Source of the DNA: Artemia franciscana
Taxonomy: Eukaryota; Arthropoda; Branchiopoda; Anostraca; Artemiidae
DNA: 64,000 nt
Direction of reading: 5' to 3'
NCBI RefSeq assembly: GCF_032884065.1
Contig: NC_088883.1
Span: 21,281,393-21,345,392 of the forward strand
A program made the position numbers and the translations under genes. Under the pieces are notes generated by a model. That model was not told the origin of the DNA, did no database searches, and was given only the letters and a program-made list of their open reading frames with translations. Below, piece by piece: positions 9,275 to 20,279 of this stretch. Within the stretch, counting starts at the first letter, position 1, and every line of letters begins with the position of its first letter.

Positions 9275-9374
9275 NNNNNNNNNNNNNNNNNNNNNNNNNN
9301 NNNNNNNNNNNNNNNNNNNNNNNNNNNNNNNNNNNNNNNNNNNNNNNNNNNNNNNNNNNNNNNNNNNNNNNNNN
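9275..9374. other. Assembly gap, 100 N
   Basis: Exactly 100 N, a common placeholder length, between helicase coding sequence and a TA repeat. The true missing length is unknown; it should hold at least the last ~65 helicase codons. Confidence 0.95.
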
Positions 9375-9406
9375 ATATATATAATATATATATATATATA
9401 TATAAT

Positions 9407-9493
<87 letters not shown>

Positions 9494-9510
9494 TTATTCA
9501 TATATTCACA
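9375..9510. repeat. Interrupted (TA)n microsatellite
   Basis: Alternating TA with occasional AAT or TTA interruptions, directly after the gap and before the Helitron 3' block. Confidence 0.85.
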
Positions 9511-9526
9511 TGTATCTATGTATCTA

Positions 9527-9677
9527 TATTCACAGGTGGGACACAGGGACAAAACTACAATGGCGCGTAACTAATATGGCGCGTAGCGACTTACGCGCGT
9601 GGGGAGCTTGGGGGGGGGCGCGAAGCGCACCCACCAACTAGGTGTTGGGGTGGCGCGAAGCGCCACCCAACAGCTAG
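9527..9677 (+). mobile_element. Helitron 3' terminal block
   Basis: Conserved ACAGGTGGGACACAGGGAC start, CGCGTAA repeats, a CACCAACTAGGTGTTGGGGTG hairpin region and CAGCTAG ending at 9677. Confidence 0.75.
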
Positions 9678-9682
9678 TAGGG

Positions 9683-10110
9683 AAAATAAATGACGACCGG
9701 GACACTCAGAGAGAAAGCGACCGGGACACAAGGAATGTTCGATTAGCAATCACCATCAACAAAGCACCGGGACACAAATGACGACCGGGACACAGGGAAT
9801 ATAAATGACGACCAGGACACTCAGAGAAATTAAAGACCAGGACACCGGAACACAAATGACGACCGGGACAAAAATGACGACCGGGACACAGGGAAACAAC
9901 AACAACGGGGATGCCGGGGGGCACAGGGGATATATAAATGACGACGGGGACACAGGGAATGTTCGATTAGCAATCACCATCAACAAAGCTCAAGGGCAAT
10001 CATTAGAATAATGAGGTATAGATCTGAATACAGATTGTTTTTCCCATGGATATTTCGCGCCCCCACCAACTAGGTGTTGGGGTGGCACGAAGCGCCACCC
10101 CAACAGCTAG
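9683..10110 (+). mobile_element. Non-autonomous Helitron fragment: minisatellite, helicase tail, 3' hairpin
   Basis: GACGACCGGGACAC monomers (9690-9960), a truncated helicase coding tail (9967-10,050), then directly the 3' hairpin and CAGCTAG ending at 10,110. No 5' TC end is visible, so it is 5' truncated. Confidence 0.65.
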
Positions 10111-10753
10111 TCTATAAAATATATATAAAAATAAGTTGTCTGTGTGTGTGTGTCGACTGACTTAATGTTTGTTTGTCCACTGACGTCATGTTTGTCGACT
10201 GACGTCATTATAAGGATTGAGCTGTATGCGTCATGAAGTTGTTTGTCGACTGACGTCATGTTTGTCAACTGATGAAATTACAAACCGGGACACCGGGACA
10301 CAAATGACGACCGGGACACAGGGAATATAAATGACGACCGGGAACCTCAAAGAGAAATTAAAGACTGGGACACCCGGACACAAATCACGACCGGGACACA
10401 GGGAATATAAATGACGACTGGGACATAGGGACACAACTACAACGGGGACGCCGAGGGCACAGGCGGGATAAATAAATGACGACCGGGACACAGGGATTGT
10501 TCGATTAGAAATTACAGACCGGGACACAAATGACGACCGGGACACCGGGATACAGGGAATATAAATGACGACCGGGACACTCAAAGAGAAATTACAAACT
10601 GGGATACCGGGACACAAATGACGACCGGGACACAGGGACACATCATTGGAATAATGAGGTATAGATCTGAATACGGATTGTTTTTCCCATGGATATTTCG
10701 CGCCCCCACCAACTAGATGTTGGGGTGGTACGAAGCGCCACCCCAACAGCTAG
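10111..10753 (+). mobile_element. Small Helitron unit, 643 bp, abutting its neighbours
   Basis: TC at 10,111 follows the CTAG of the previous unit with no spacer, and its own CTAG (10,750-10,753) is followed directly by the TC of the next. Inside are three TGACGTCA motifs (10,181, 10,200, 10,251), a GACGACCGGGACAC array (10,283-10,640), a short helicase tail and the 3' hairpin. No coding capacity. Confidence 0.7.
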
Positions 10754-11180
10754 TCTATATATATAAAAATAAGTTGTCTGTGTCTGTGTGTGTGTCGAGT
10801 GACGTCATGTTTGTGTGTCCACTGACGTCATGTTTGTAGAACTGACGTCATGTTTGTCAACTGATGAAATTACACCGGGGATACAGGGAATATAAATGAC
10901 GACCGGGACACTCAAAGAGAAATTACAAACTGGGATACCGGGACACAAATGACGACCGTGAGACAGAGAATATAAATGACGACCGGGACACAGGGACACA
11001 TCATTAGAATAATGAGGTATAGATCTAAATACGGATTGTTTTTCCCAAGGACAATTATATGTTGCATGTTCAAGAGTCAGTAAACCTGACAATCTATTTA
11101 TATGCACAGACAATGGGACAGCCAAGAATGTTGTATATTCGAATGTTTTACGTAGTTAAAAACATATATATATATATATA
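10754..11180 (+). mobile_element. Helitron unit lacking its 3' hairpin
   Basis: 5' end TCTATATATATAAAAATAAG at 10,754, CRE motifs, a short minisatellite, helicase tail (11,000-11,157) and a TA run; then the next 5' end begins at 11,181. The hairpin and CTAG are missing. Confidence 0.6.
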
Positions 11181-12370
11181 TCTATATATATAAAAATAAG
11201 TTGTCTGTCTGTGGATGTGTGGATGTGTCAGGTGACGTCACCTGAAAAAACTGGATCAGGTGACGTCAAAACTGAAAAAACTAAAAAAAGGCAAAAACTA
11301 CAAAAAAAACAAATGACGACACTCAAAGAGAAAGCGACCAGGACAAAAGGAATGTTCGATTAGCAATCAACAAAGCACCGGGACATAGGGAGTATAAATG
11401 ACGACCAGGACATAAGTAAAAAAAAAAATTAACAAAACTAAAAAGAAGGTAAAAACTACAAAAAAACTAAAAAGAAAAAAAAACTAAAAACTAATAAAAA
11501 AACTAAAAAATCTAAAAATCTAAATAAACTAAAAAAGAAAAAAAAAGGAAAAAAATAAAGGAGAAAAACAAAACTAAAAAACGAATGTATATACAGACCG
11601 GTACACCGGGATACAAATGACGACCGGGACAGAGGGAATATAAATGACGACCGGGACACAGGGACACAACTACAACGGGGACACCGGGGGAAACAGGGGG
11701 ATATAAATGACGACCCGGACAAAAAAACTAAAAAGAAAAAAAAACTAAAAACTAATAAAAAAACTAAAAAATCTAAAAATCTAAATAAGCTAAAAAAGAA
11801 AAAAAAAGGAAAAAAATAAAGAAGAAAAACAAAACTAAAAAACGAATGTATATACAGACCGGGACACCGGGATACAAATGACGACCGGGACACAGGGAAT
11901 ATAAATGACGACCGGGACACAGGGACACAACTACAACGGGGACACCGGAGGAAACAGGGGGATGTAAATGACGACCGGGACACCGGGACAGGGAATGGTC
12001 GATTAGCAATCACTATCAACAAAGCTCAAGGGCAATCATTAGAATCATGAGGTATAGATCTGAATACAGATTGTTTTCCCATGGACCATTATATGTTGCA
12101 TGTTCAAGAGTCGGTAAACCTGACAATCTATTTATATGCAAAGACAATGGGACAGCAAAGAATGTTGTATATTCGCAAGTTTTACGTAGTTAAAACCATA
12201 TATATATATATATCTATCTATATTCACAGGTGGGACATAGGGACACAACTACAATGGCGCGTAACTATTATGGCGCGTAACGACTTACGCGCGCGGGGGG
12301 GCTTGGGGGGGCGCGAAGCGCCCCCACCAACTAGGTGTTGGGGTGGCGCGAAGCGCCACCCCAACAGCTA

Positions 12371-12371
<1 letters not shown>
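11181..12371 (+). mobile_element. Non-autonomous Helitron, 1.19 kb
   Basis: TC-TATATATATAAAAATAAG at 11,181; CRE motifs (GGTGACGTCA); ACTAAAAA-rich spacers; minisatellite; helicase coding tail (11,998-12,192); TA run; 3' block; hairpin and CAGCTAG ending at 12,371. Confidence 0.7.
11460..11981 (+). repeat. 261 bp tandem duplication inside the Helitron
   Basis: 11,460-11,720 is repeated at 11,721-11,981 with only a few changes. Each unit has an A-rich half and a minisatellite half ending in GACGACC(C/G)GGAC. Confidence 0.8.
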
Positions 12372-12435
<64 letters not shown>

Positions 12436-12438
<3 letters not shown>

Positions 12439-12594
12439 ATCTCTATTCACAGGTGGGACACAGGGACACAACTACAATGGCGAGTAACTAATATGGCGCG
12501 TAACGACCTACGCGCGCGGGGGGGCTTGGGGGTGGCGCGAAGCACCCCACCAACTAGGTGTTGGGGTGGCGCGAAGCGCCACCACAATGGCTAG
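12436..12594 (+). mobile_element. Helitron 3' block or minimal Helitron
   Basis: TCTATCTCTATTCACAGG start, GC-rich hairpin, CTAG at 12,591-12,594, flanked by TA repeats on both sides. With TC and CTAG ends at 159 bp it may be a minimal unit that moved by itself. Confidence 0.6.

Positions 12595-12688
<94 letters not shown>
12595..12688. repeat. (TA)n microsatellite
   Basis: About 94 bp of TA with one TG interruption, between a Helitron 3' end and the 5' end motif AAAATAAGTTGTC. Confidence 0.9.
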
Positions 12689-14818
<2,130 letters not shown>

Positions 14819-14931
14819 AATAAGTTGTCTGTGTGTCTGTCGAGTGACGTCACTGTCCGCATGTGACGTCTGAATTATTTCATCACATACCAATTCAAAA
14901 ACGAATGTATTCAAGCCGAAGTACCTCAGTT

Positions 14932-15082
14932 ATATAACTACCTGTGTTGGCGCAGTGAGTTTGACCTTAGCGTGGTACTACGGGACCCAGAGATCGAACC
15001 ATGCTGCAGGAATGAACTACAGGGCCGACGCAGGGACCTTAGTAGTCAAGAAGCGTCGTCAATCCGATACAAATACAAATAC
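14932..15082 (+). mobile_element. tRNA-related SINE, 151 bp, with target-site duplication
   Basis: A-box-like TGGCGCAGTGAG (14,948-14,959) and B-box-like AGATCGAACC (14,991-15,000); the 3' end is a short (AAATAC)n tail. It is flanked by AGTACCTCAGTT (14,920-14,931) and AGTAGCTCAGTT (15,083-15,094), a 12 bp duplication with one mismatch. The duplicated target is itself the A box of another tRNA-derived repeat. Confidence 0.75.
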
Positions 15083-15175
15083 AGTAGCTCAGTTGGTAAA
15101 GCGTTATGTTCCAGGTTCCAGGTCAGAGAGGTTCCAGGCTCGAACCTTGGCTTTAGCATTTATACAAAAGAAGAA
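15083..15175 (+). repeat. tRNA-derived segment, right part of a split copy
   Basis: A box TAGCTCAGTTGG (15,085-15,096), B box GGCTCGAACC (15,137-15,146), GGCTTTAGCA, then an A-rich tail. Its left part (GAATGTATTCAAGCCGAAGT) is at 14,902-14,921, before the inserted SINE. It is followed by A-rich spacer to 15,468. Confidence 0.65.
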
Positions 15176-15960
15176 AAAATACTAAAAAAGATAAAAACTA
15201 CAAAAAAACTAAAAAGAAGATACTAAAAAAACTAAAAAAGCTAAAAAACTAAAAAAAAACTAAAAAAAGGGTAAAAAACTAAAAAGTAAAAAAAAAGTAA
15301 AAACTACAAAAAAACTAAAAAGAAAATAAAAACTAATAAAAAAAACCTAAAAAAAACTGAAAAAACTAAAAACTGAAAAAGAAAAAAAAACTAAAAAAAG
15401 GAAAAAAAAATGACAAATAAAGGAGAAAAAGAAAACTAAAAAAAATAAAAATAAAAAAAACTAAAAAAGGTAAATGTATTCAAGCCAAAGTAACTGAGCT
15501 GGTAAAGCGTTATGTTCCAGGTTCTAGGTCCGAGAGGTTCCAGGTTCGAACCTTGGCTTTAGCATTAATACAAAAGAAGAAAAAAAACTAAAAAAGAAAA
15601 AAAACTAAAAAAAACTAAAAAACAGGTAAAAACTGCTACAAAAACTAAAAAAGCTTAAAAACTAAAAAAAAAAACTAAAAAAAGGTAAAAACTAAAAAAG
15701 AAAAAAACTAAAAAAAAATAAAAAAGGGTAAAAACAGCAAAAAAACTAAAAAGAAAAAAACTAAAAACTAATAAAAAACTAAAAACTGAAAAAGAAAAAA
15801 AAACCTAAAAAAGAAAAAAAAACTGAAAAATAAAAGAGAAAAAGACAACTAAAAAAATAAAAATAAAAATAAACTAAAAGAGATAAAAACTACAAATAAA
15901 AACTAAAAAAAAAATAAAAACCAAATAGCTAAAAAAAGGTATAAACAAAAAAAACTAAAA
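15176..15960 (+). repeat. ACTAAAAA-rich spacers
   Basis: Two A-rich, T-poor low-complexity stretches flank the tRNA-derived segment at 15,478-15,575; they match the T-rich stretches at 32,600-33,415 on the other strand. Confidence 0.8.
15478..15575 (+). repeat. tRNA-derived segment, uninterrupted copy
   Basis: A-box-like TAACTGAGCTGG (15,491-15,502), perfect B box GGTTCGAACC (15,543-15,552), then GGCTTTAGCA and an A-rich tail. Confidence 0.65.
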
Positions 15961-16469
15961 AGAACGAATGTATATACAAAATGTTCAAAAATGTATGAAC
16001 GAATGTTCAAAAACGAATGTATATACAGACCGGGACACAGGGAATATAAATGACGACCGGGACATTCAAAGAGAAATTACAGACTGGGACACCGGGACAC
16101 AAATGACGACTTGGACGTGTGTGTCGACTGACGTCATGTTTGTGTGTCGACTAACGTCATGTTTATGTGTCGACTGACGTCATGTTTGTCGACTATAAAT
16201 GACGACTGGGACACAGGGACATAACTACAACGGGGACACCGGGGGGCACAGGAGAATATATAAATGACAATGGGGACACAGGGAATGTTTGATTAGCAAT
16301 CACCATCAACAAAGCTCAAGGACAATCATTAGAATAATGAGGTATAGATCTGAATACGGTTTGTTTTTCCCATGGACAATTATATGTTGCATGTTCAAGA
16401 GTCGGTAAACCTGTAGTTTTTACCTTTTTTAGTTTTTTTCTTCTTTTGTATTAATGCTAAAGCCAAGGT

Positions 16470-16556
16470 TCAAACGTGGAGCCTCTCGGACCTAGAACCT
16501 GAAACATAACGCTTTACCAACTCAGCTACTTCGGCGTGAATACATTCGTTTTGAGC
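16470..16556 (-). repeat. tRNA-derived SINE-like segment (inverted copy)
   Basis: Minus-strand counterpart of 3659-3745, with A-box-like TAGCTGAGTTGG and a tRNA-like 3' part. Confidence 0.6.
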
Positions 16557-16891
16557 AGCTTCCTCGGGTGTTGCCATTGTAGGTTCTTCAGTCATTTTAC
16601 AATTAGAAATTTCTCTTTCAACGGTCTTCTTACAATTAAAAATTTGTCTTTGAACGATATTCTTAAATACCTGTGTCCTGGTCGTCATTTATATTGCCTG
16701 TGTCCCGGTCGTCATTTGTGTCCCGGTATCCCAGTCTGTAATTTCTCCTTGAGTGTCCCGGTCGTTATTTATATTCCCTCTGTCCCGGTCGTCATTTGTG
16801 TCCCGGTCTGTAATTTCTCTTTGAGTGTTTTTTCTTTTTAGTATTTTTTAGTTTTTTACATTTTTTCTTTTTTCAGTTTTCTTTTTCTTCT

Positions 16892-17242
16892 TTATTTTTC
16901 AGCTTCACTATGAAATACATATCGCCGAACCTTTGTTTTTTTAACTAAAATCTGGTAGGCATTGATGACCTTATCCAAGTCAAGATCCCAAACCCAATGA
17001 TCTTCGCTATCATTTTCAGTTTTGATATGTTTTGACTCTCGCTGTCCAGATGGATCTTCATCTAACTGCGCGGTTTTGTGTTCTTTAGCCTCAAGCCTGT
17101 TTCCTTGCTGTTCTTTTGATTCCTCGGCACACTTTCTTTTCTGATTTTCTCTATCAGCAGCAAGTTTTTTGGCATAGACTCTTTGAGCATCTTCATCGGC
17201 TTTTGCCATCGTAACTTCATCAGTCATTTTAAACTTAAACAT
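16892..17242 (-). CDS. Chimeric Helitron ORF, second copy
   Basis: 116 residues, same layout as 2973-3323: Rep N-terminus (MFKFKMTDEVTMAKADEDAQ) followed by the acidic and basic unknown half. Of eight base differences I counted between the copies, seven change the amino acid (L10V, S33N, R38C, R55H, P65S, D80E, D82H), so no sign of purifying selection since the copies split. The WVWDLDLDKVINAYQ core is identical in both. The same two CREs lie upstream on the minus strand. Function and source of the second half unknown. Confidence 0.55.
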   Translation of the reverse strand: MFKFKMTDEVTMAKADEDAQRVYAKKLAADRENQKRKCAEESKEQQGNRLEAKEHKTAQLDEDPSGQRESKHIKTENDSEDHWVWDLDLDKVINAYQILVKKTKVRRYVFHSEAEK

Positions 17243-17532
17243 TAATAGATTTCTACGTGAACATATATGTCTTAAATATCTTTAATGACGTCACCGTCAT
17301 AGCAAAAAGACGACAACTAACTTCATGACGCCAGTCGACACAGAAACATGACGTCACCTGATCCACAGACAGACAACTTATTTTTATATATATAGATAGA
17401 TATAATTCTAAAATTGTCCGGTAATTTTCTATTTTGAAATAAAAACTAAAAATTATTGCTCAGACAACATAAATATTTTTGATATTTACATAATAGCTTT
17501 AGTGGTTCTGGACTGAAAACTAAATATGCTAA

Positions 17533-17646
17533 TCAAATTGGGAATTGCAATCTTTTAGGTTGAAAAGGCAGATCCATTGGAATCATGAGAATGCGTGGAA
17601 TAAGAAAAGCCTCACCCTCAAAAGGCCCTGTCAAGATTGTTGCCTC
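17533..17646 (-). pseudogene. Helitron helicase fragment
   Basis: Reads IEATILTGPFEGEAFLIPRI in one frame and then stops: a fragment of the helicase C-terminal domain, matching 2569-2680. Confidence 0.7.
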
Positions 17647-17848
17647 TATTACGTTATAACAGACATAACACTTCATTTGTGTCCCGGTGTCCCGGTCTGT
17701 AGTTTCGTTAGTCGACAAACATGACGTCAGACGACAAACAACTTCATGACGTAATACAGCTCAATCCTTATAATGACGTCAGTCGACAAACATGACGTCA
17801 GTCGACACACAAACATGACGTCAGTCGACAGACAGACAAACAACTTAT

Positions 17849-17856
<8 letters not shown>

Positions 17857-17939
<83 letters not shown>

Positions 17940-17960
17940 GTGAATTAACTCTTTGAGTAG

Positions 17961-18002
<42 letters not shown>
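17857..18002. repeat. Two (TA)n runs around a 30 bp unique piece
   Basis: TA repeats at 17,857-17,935 and 17,966-18,002 are separated by TGTGAATTAACTCTTTGAG and neighbouring bases. They join a minus-strand Helitron 5' end to a plus-strand 5' end, back to back. Confidence 0.85.
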
Positions 18003-18007
<5 letters not shown>

Positions 18008-18160
18008 GTTGTCTGTGGATGTGTCTGTCAGGTGACGTCATGTTTGTGTGTTGACTGACGTCTTGAAGTTAGTTGTCGTCATTTTTGTCATGACGGTGAC
18101 GTCATTAAAGATATTTAAGACATGCGTTCACGTAGAAATCTATTAGTGTTTAACTTTAAA

Positions 18161-18352
18161 ATGACTGATGAACTTACAATGGCAACAGCCGAGGAAGATG
18201 CTCAAAGAGTCTATGCCAAAAAACTTGCTGCTGATAGAGCAAGTCAGAAAAGAAAGCGTGCCGAGGAATCAAAAGAACAGCAAGGAAACAGGCATGAGGC
18301 TGATAGAGAAAGAAAGAACAGAAAGCGTGCCATTCTCAGGCGAGAATCATAA
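18161..18352 (+). pseudogene. Rep N-terminal fragment
   Basis: MTDELTMATAEEDAQRVYAK, then two RKRAEE repeats, cut at the deletion junction (~18,332), after which the frame runs only to a stop at 18,350-18,352. Confidence 0.7.
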
Positions 18353-18415
18353 ATTTTTACAATTGTACTTCATCAGTGATAGAAATTCTGAATTGAATGC
18401 ATTTATGATACGATA

Positions 18416-19751
18416 ATGCATTGTGTCGATAACAACGTTGGAGAAATTTTCTTTTTGGATTTGCCAGGAGGTACTGGTAAAAAGTTTGTGATAAAACTGA
18501 TTCTGGCATCAATTCGATCAAAAAATGATATAGCGTTGGCAATTGCGTCGTCCGGAATAGCCGCAACATTGCTGCCTGGTGGAAAAACTGCTCATTCCGC
18601 TTTGAAATTGCCTCTGAATTTGCATTCTACAGAAACTCCCACGTGCAATATTTCCAAATCATCTGCGATGGGTAAAGTATTGCAGCAATGCAAACTTATT
18701 ATTTGGGATGAGTGCACAATGGCACACAAAAAATTGCTCGAGGCTCTGGATCAATGCTTGAAAGATTTGCGAGGGAAGTCGAAACCCTTTGGCAGCACAT
18801 TAATATTGCTTGCGGGAGATTTCAGGCAAACATTACCTATAATACCTAGATCAACTCCTGCAGACGAAATGAATGCTTGCCTGAAAAATTCTAATTTATG
18901 GGCACACGTAAAAACATTAAAATTAACTACAAACATGCGTGTCCGATTGCAAAACGATGACTCTGGTCAAACATTTTCAGATCAATTGCTGGCAATTGGA
19001 AACGGAAAGCTCCCAGTAGACTCAATTTCATGACGTATACAACTACCTGCTGATTTCTGTAATTTAGTGACGTCCAAAAATGAATTGATTGAAAAAGTAT
19101 TTCCGAATATTCTATAAAAATTATAAAAATAATAAATGGCTAAGTGAAAGAGCGATTCTCGCACCCAAAAATATAGACGTCCACGAAATCAACAATATTG
19201 TTTTGACCAAGATTCGAGACCAGGCAGTCCTTTACAAGTCAGTCGACACTGTTTTGGAACCAAATGAAGCGGTTAATTATCCATCTGAATTTTTAAATTC
19301 CGTGGATCTTTCAGGGTTTCCACCACACGTGCTACAACTAAAAATAGGCGTACCAATAATACTTTTAAGAAATATCAACCCACCAAAGCTTTGCAATGGC
19401 ACGCGACTTGCCGTAAAAAAAACAATGGAAAACCTAATAGAGGCCACAATCTTGACAGGGCCATTTGAGGGTGAGGCTGTTCTTATTCCTCGCATTCCCA
19501 TGATTCCAACGGATCTGCCTTTTCAATTTAAAAGATTGCAATTCCCAATTCGATTAGCATTTGCAATCACCATTAACAAAGCTCAAGGTCAATCATTAGA
19601 AAAATGTGGTGTAGATCTTAATACTGATTGTTTTTCCCATGGACAATTGTACGTTTTATGTTCGAGGGTCGGTAAACCTGACAATCTATTTATATGCAGC
19701 GACAATCGGACAGCGAAGAATGTTGTATATTCGCAAGTTTTACGCAGTTAA
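18416..19751 (+). pseudogene. PIF1-type helicase domain, nearly complete
   Basis: Covers the helicase from just before Walker A to the C-terminus. Walker A reads GGTGKK (18,467-18,484): the final Thr, which helps hold Mg in P-loop enzymes, is Lys, so ATP hydrolysis would be impaired even if expressed. Walker B IIWDECTMAHK and GDFRQTLPII are kept. A stop (19,031-19,033, TGA where the other copy has GGA) and a one-base shift near 19,115 break the frame; from 19,089 it is open to the end with motif VI-like AITINKAQGQSLE and the C-terminus YSQVLRS. It provides the complete 3' coding end lost in the gap of the first copy. Confidence 0.75.
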
Positions 19752-19945
19752 TTTGTATTGTATCTATCTATCTATCTATCTATATAAAAACGAGTTGTGT
19801 GTATGCATGTTTGTTTGTTTGTAAAAAGAGCGTTTGCATATGACGTCATTATTAGTACTTACGGCTTTGTATATGCACAGATAATGAGAAAGCCAAGAAT
19901 GTTGTATATTCGCAATTTTTACGTAGTTTGAAACACATATATAAA
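19752..19945 (+). mobile_element. Small nested Helitron-like piece
   Basis: (TATC)n, then a variant 5' end TCTATATAAAAACGAGTTGT, a TGACGTCA at 19,840, and a helicase tail remnant (ATTCGCAATTTTTACGTAG). It interrupts the expected join between helicase stop and 3' block. Confidence 0.5.
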
Positions 19946-20110
19946 TCTATCTATATTCACAGGTGGGACACAGGGACACAACTACAATGGCGCGTAACTA
20001 ATATTGCGCGTAACGACTTACGCGCGCGGGAGGGCTTGGGGGGGGGGGGGGCGCAAAGCGCTCCACCAACTAGGCGTTGGGGTGGCGCAAAGCGCCACCC
20101 CAACAGCTAG
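19946..20110 (+). mobile_element. Helitron 3' terminal block
   Basis: TATTCACAGGTGGGACACAG start, a poly-G run, a GC-rich hairpin and CAGCTAG ending at 20,110. Confidence 0.7.
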
Positions 20111-20144
20111 TATATATATATGCATATATGTATATATGTATATC

Positions 20145-20279
20145 TATATTCACAGGTGGGACACAGGGACACAACTACAATGGCACGTAACGACTTGCGT
20201 GCGTGGAGGGCTTGGGGGGCGCAAAGCGCCCCCACCAACTAGGTGTTGGGGTGGCGCTCGGTGCCACCGCAACAGCTAG
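20145..20279 (+). mobile_element. Helitron 3' block abutting the Rep fragment
   Basis: Ends CAACAGCTAG at 20,279; the next base begins TATAAAAATAAGTTG, the 5' end motif of the truncated Rep block. The same join recurs at 34,271/34,272 and 50,928/50,929. Confidence 0.7.

Larger units (their letters stand above)
4670..9677 (+). mobile_element. Helitron, Rep-helicase coding but degraded
   Basis: The 5' end is TC-TATATATATAAAAATAAG at 4670. The 3' end is a GC-rich hairpin with CAGCTAG ending at 9677. About 5.0 kb including a 100 N gap. It encodes an N-terminal repeat region, a Helitron_like_N/Rep domain with HUH and two-Tyr motifs, and a PIF1-type SF1 helicase. At least six disabling changes are visible: a frameshift near 6818, stops at 7026-7031, a stop at 8940, a frameshift near 9066, the replaced segment at 9100-9130 and the gap. 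It is the best template in the window for reading the shorter relatives. Confidence 0.8.
16414..17855 (-). repeat. Inverted copy of 2360-3801
   Basis: Coordinates pair with a constant sum of 20,215 over 3801-2973 versus 16,414-17,242, so there is no net indel across ~0.8 kb; small indels occur beyond. It contains the same SINE-like segment, minisatellite, chimeric ORF and 5' ends as the left copy. The left boundary cuts a helicase tail at 16,413 with no Helitron terminus there. Confidence 0.8.
18003..20110 (+). mobile_element. Internally deleted Rep-helicase Helitron
   Basis: 5' motif AAATAAGTTGTCTGTGG, CREs at 18,033 and 18,097, Rep N-terminus to 18,332, a ~66 bp middle Rep piece (18,333-18,398), then helicase from 18,399. 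Compared with 4670-9677, two blocks (about 0.6 and 2.4 kb) are missing. The helicase reads to a natural stop at 19,749-19,751. A small extra Helitron-like piece lies at 19,764-19,948, then the 3' block and CTAG at 20,107-20,110. Confidence 0.7.

Noticed and set aside
10283..10652. Possible CRISPR-like array
   Set aside because: The repeats are degenerate, tails vary in length, there are no unique equal-length spacers, and the context is a eukaryotic transposon.
9706..12022. Open frames rich in CPGRHLYSL or PVVI-type repeats on the minus strand
   Set aside because: They come from the GACGACCGGGACAC minisatellite, which is open in several frames; composition follows the repeat unit.
15083..15175. 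Genuine tRNA gene
   Set aside because: A and B boxes are present, but the segment recurs with A-rich tails inside Helitrons and no convincing acceptor stem or anticodon arm was found.
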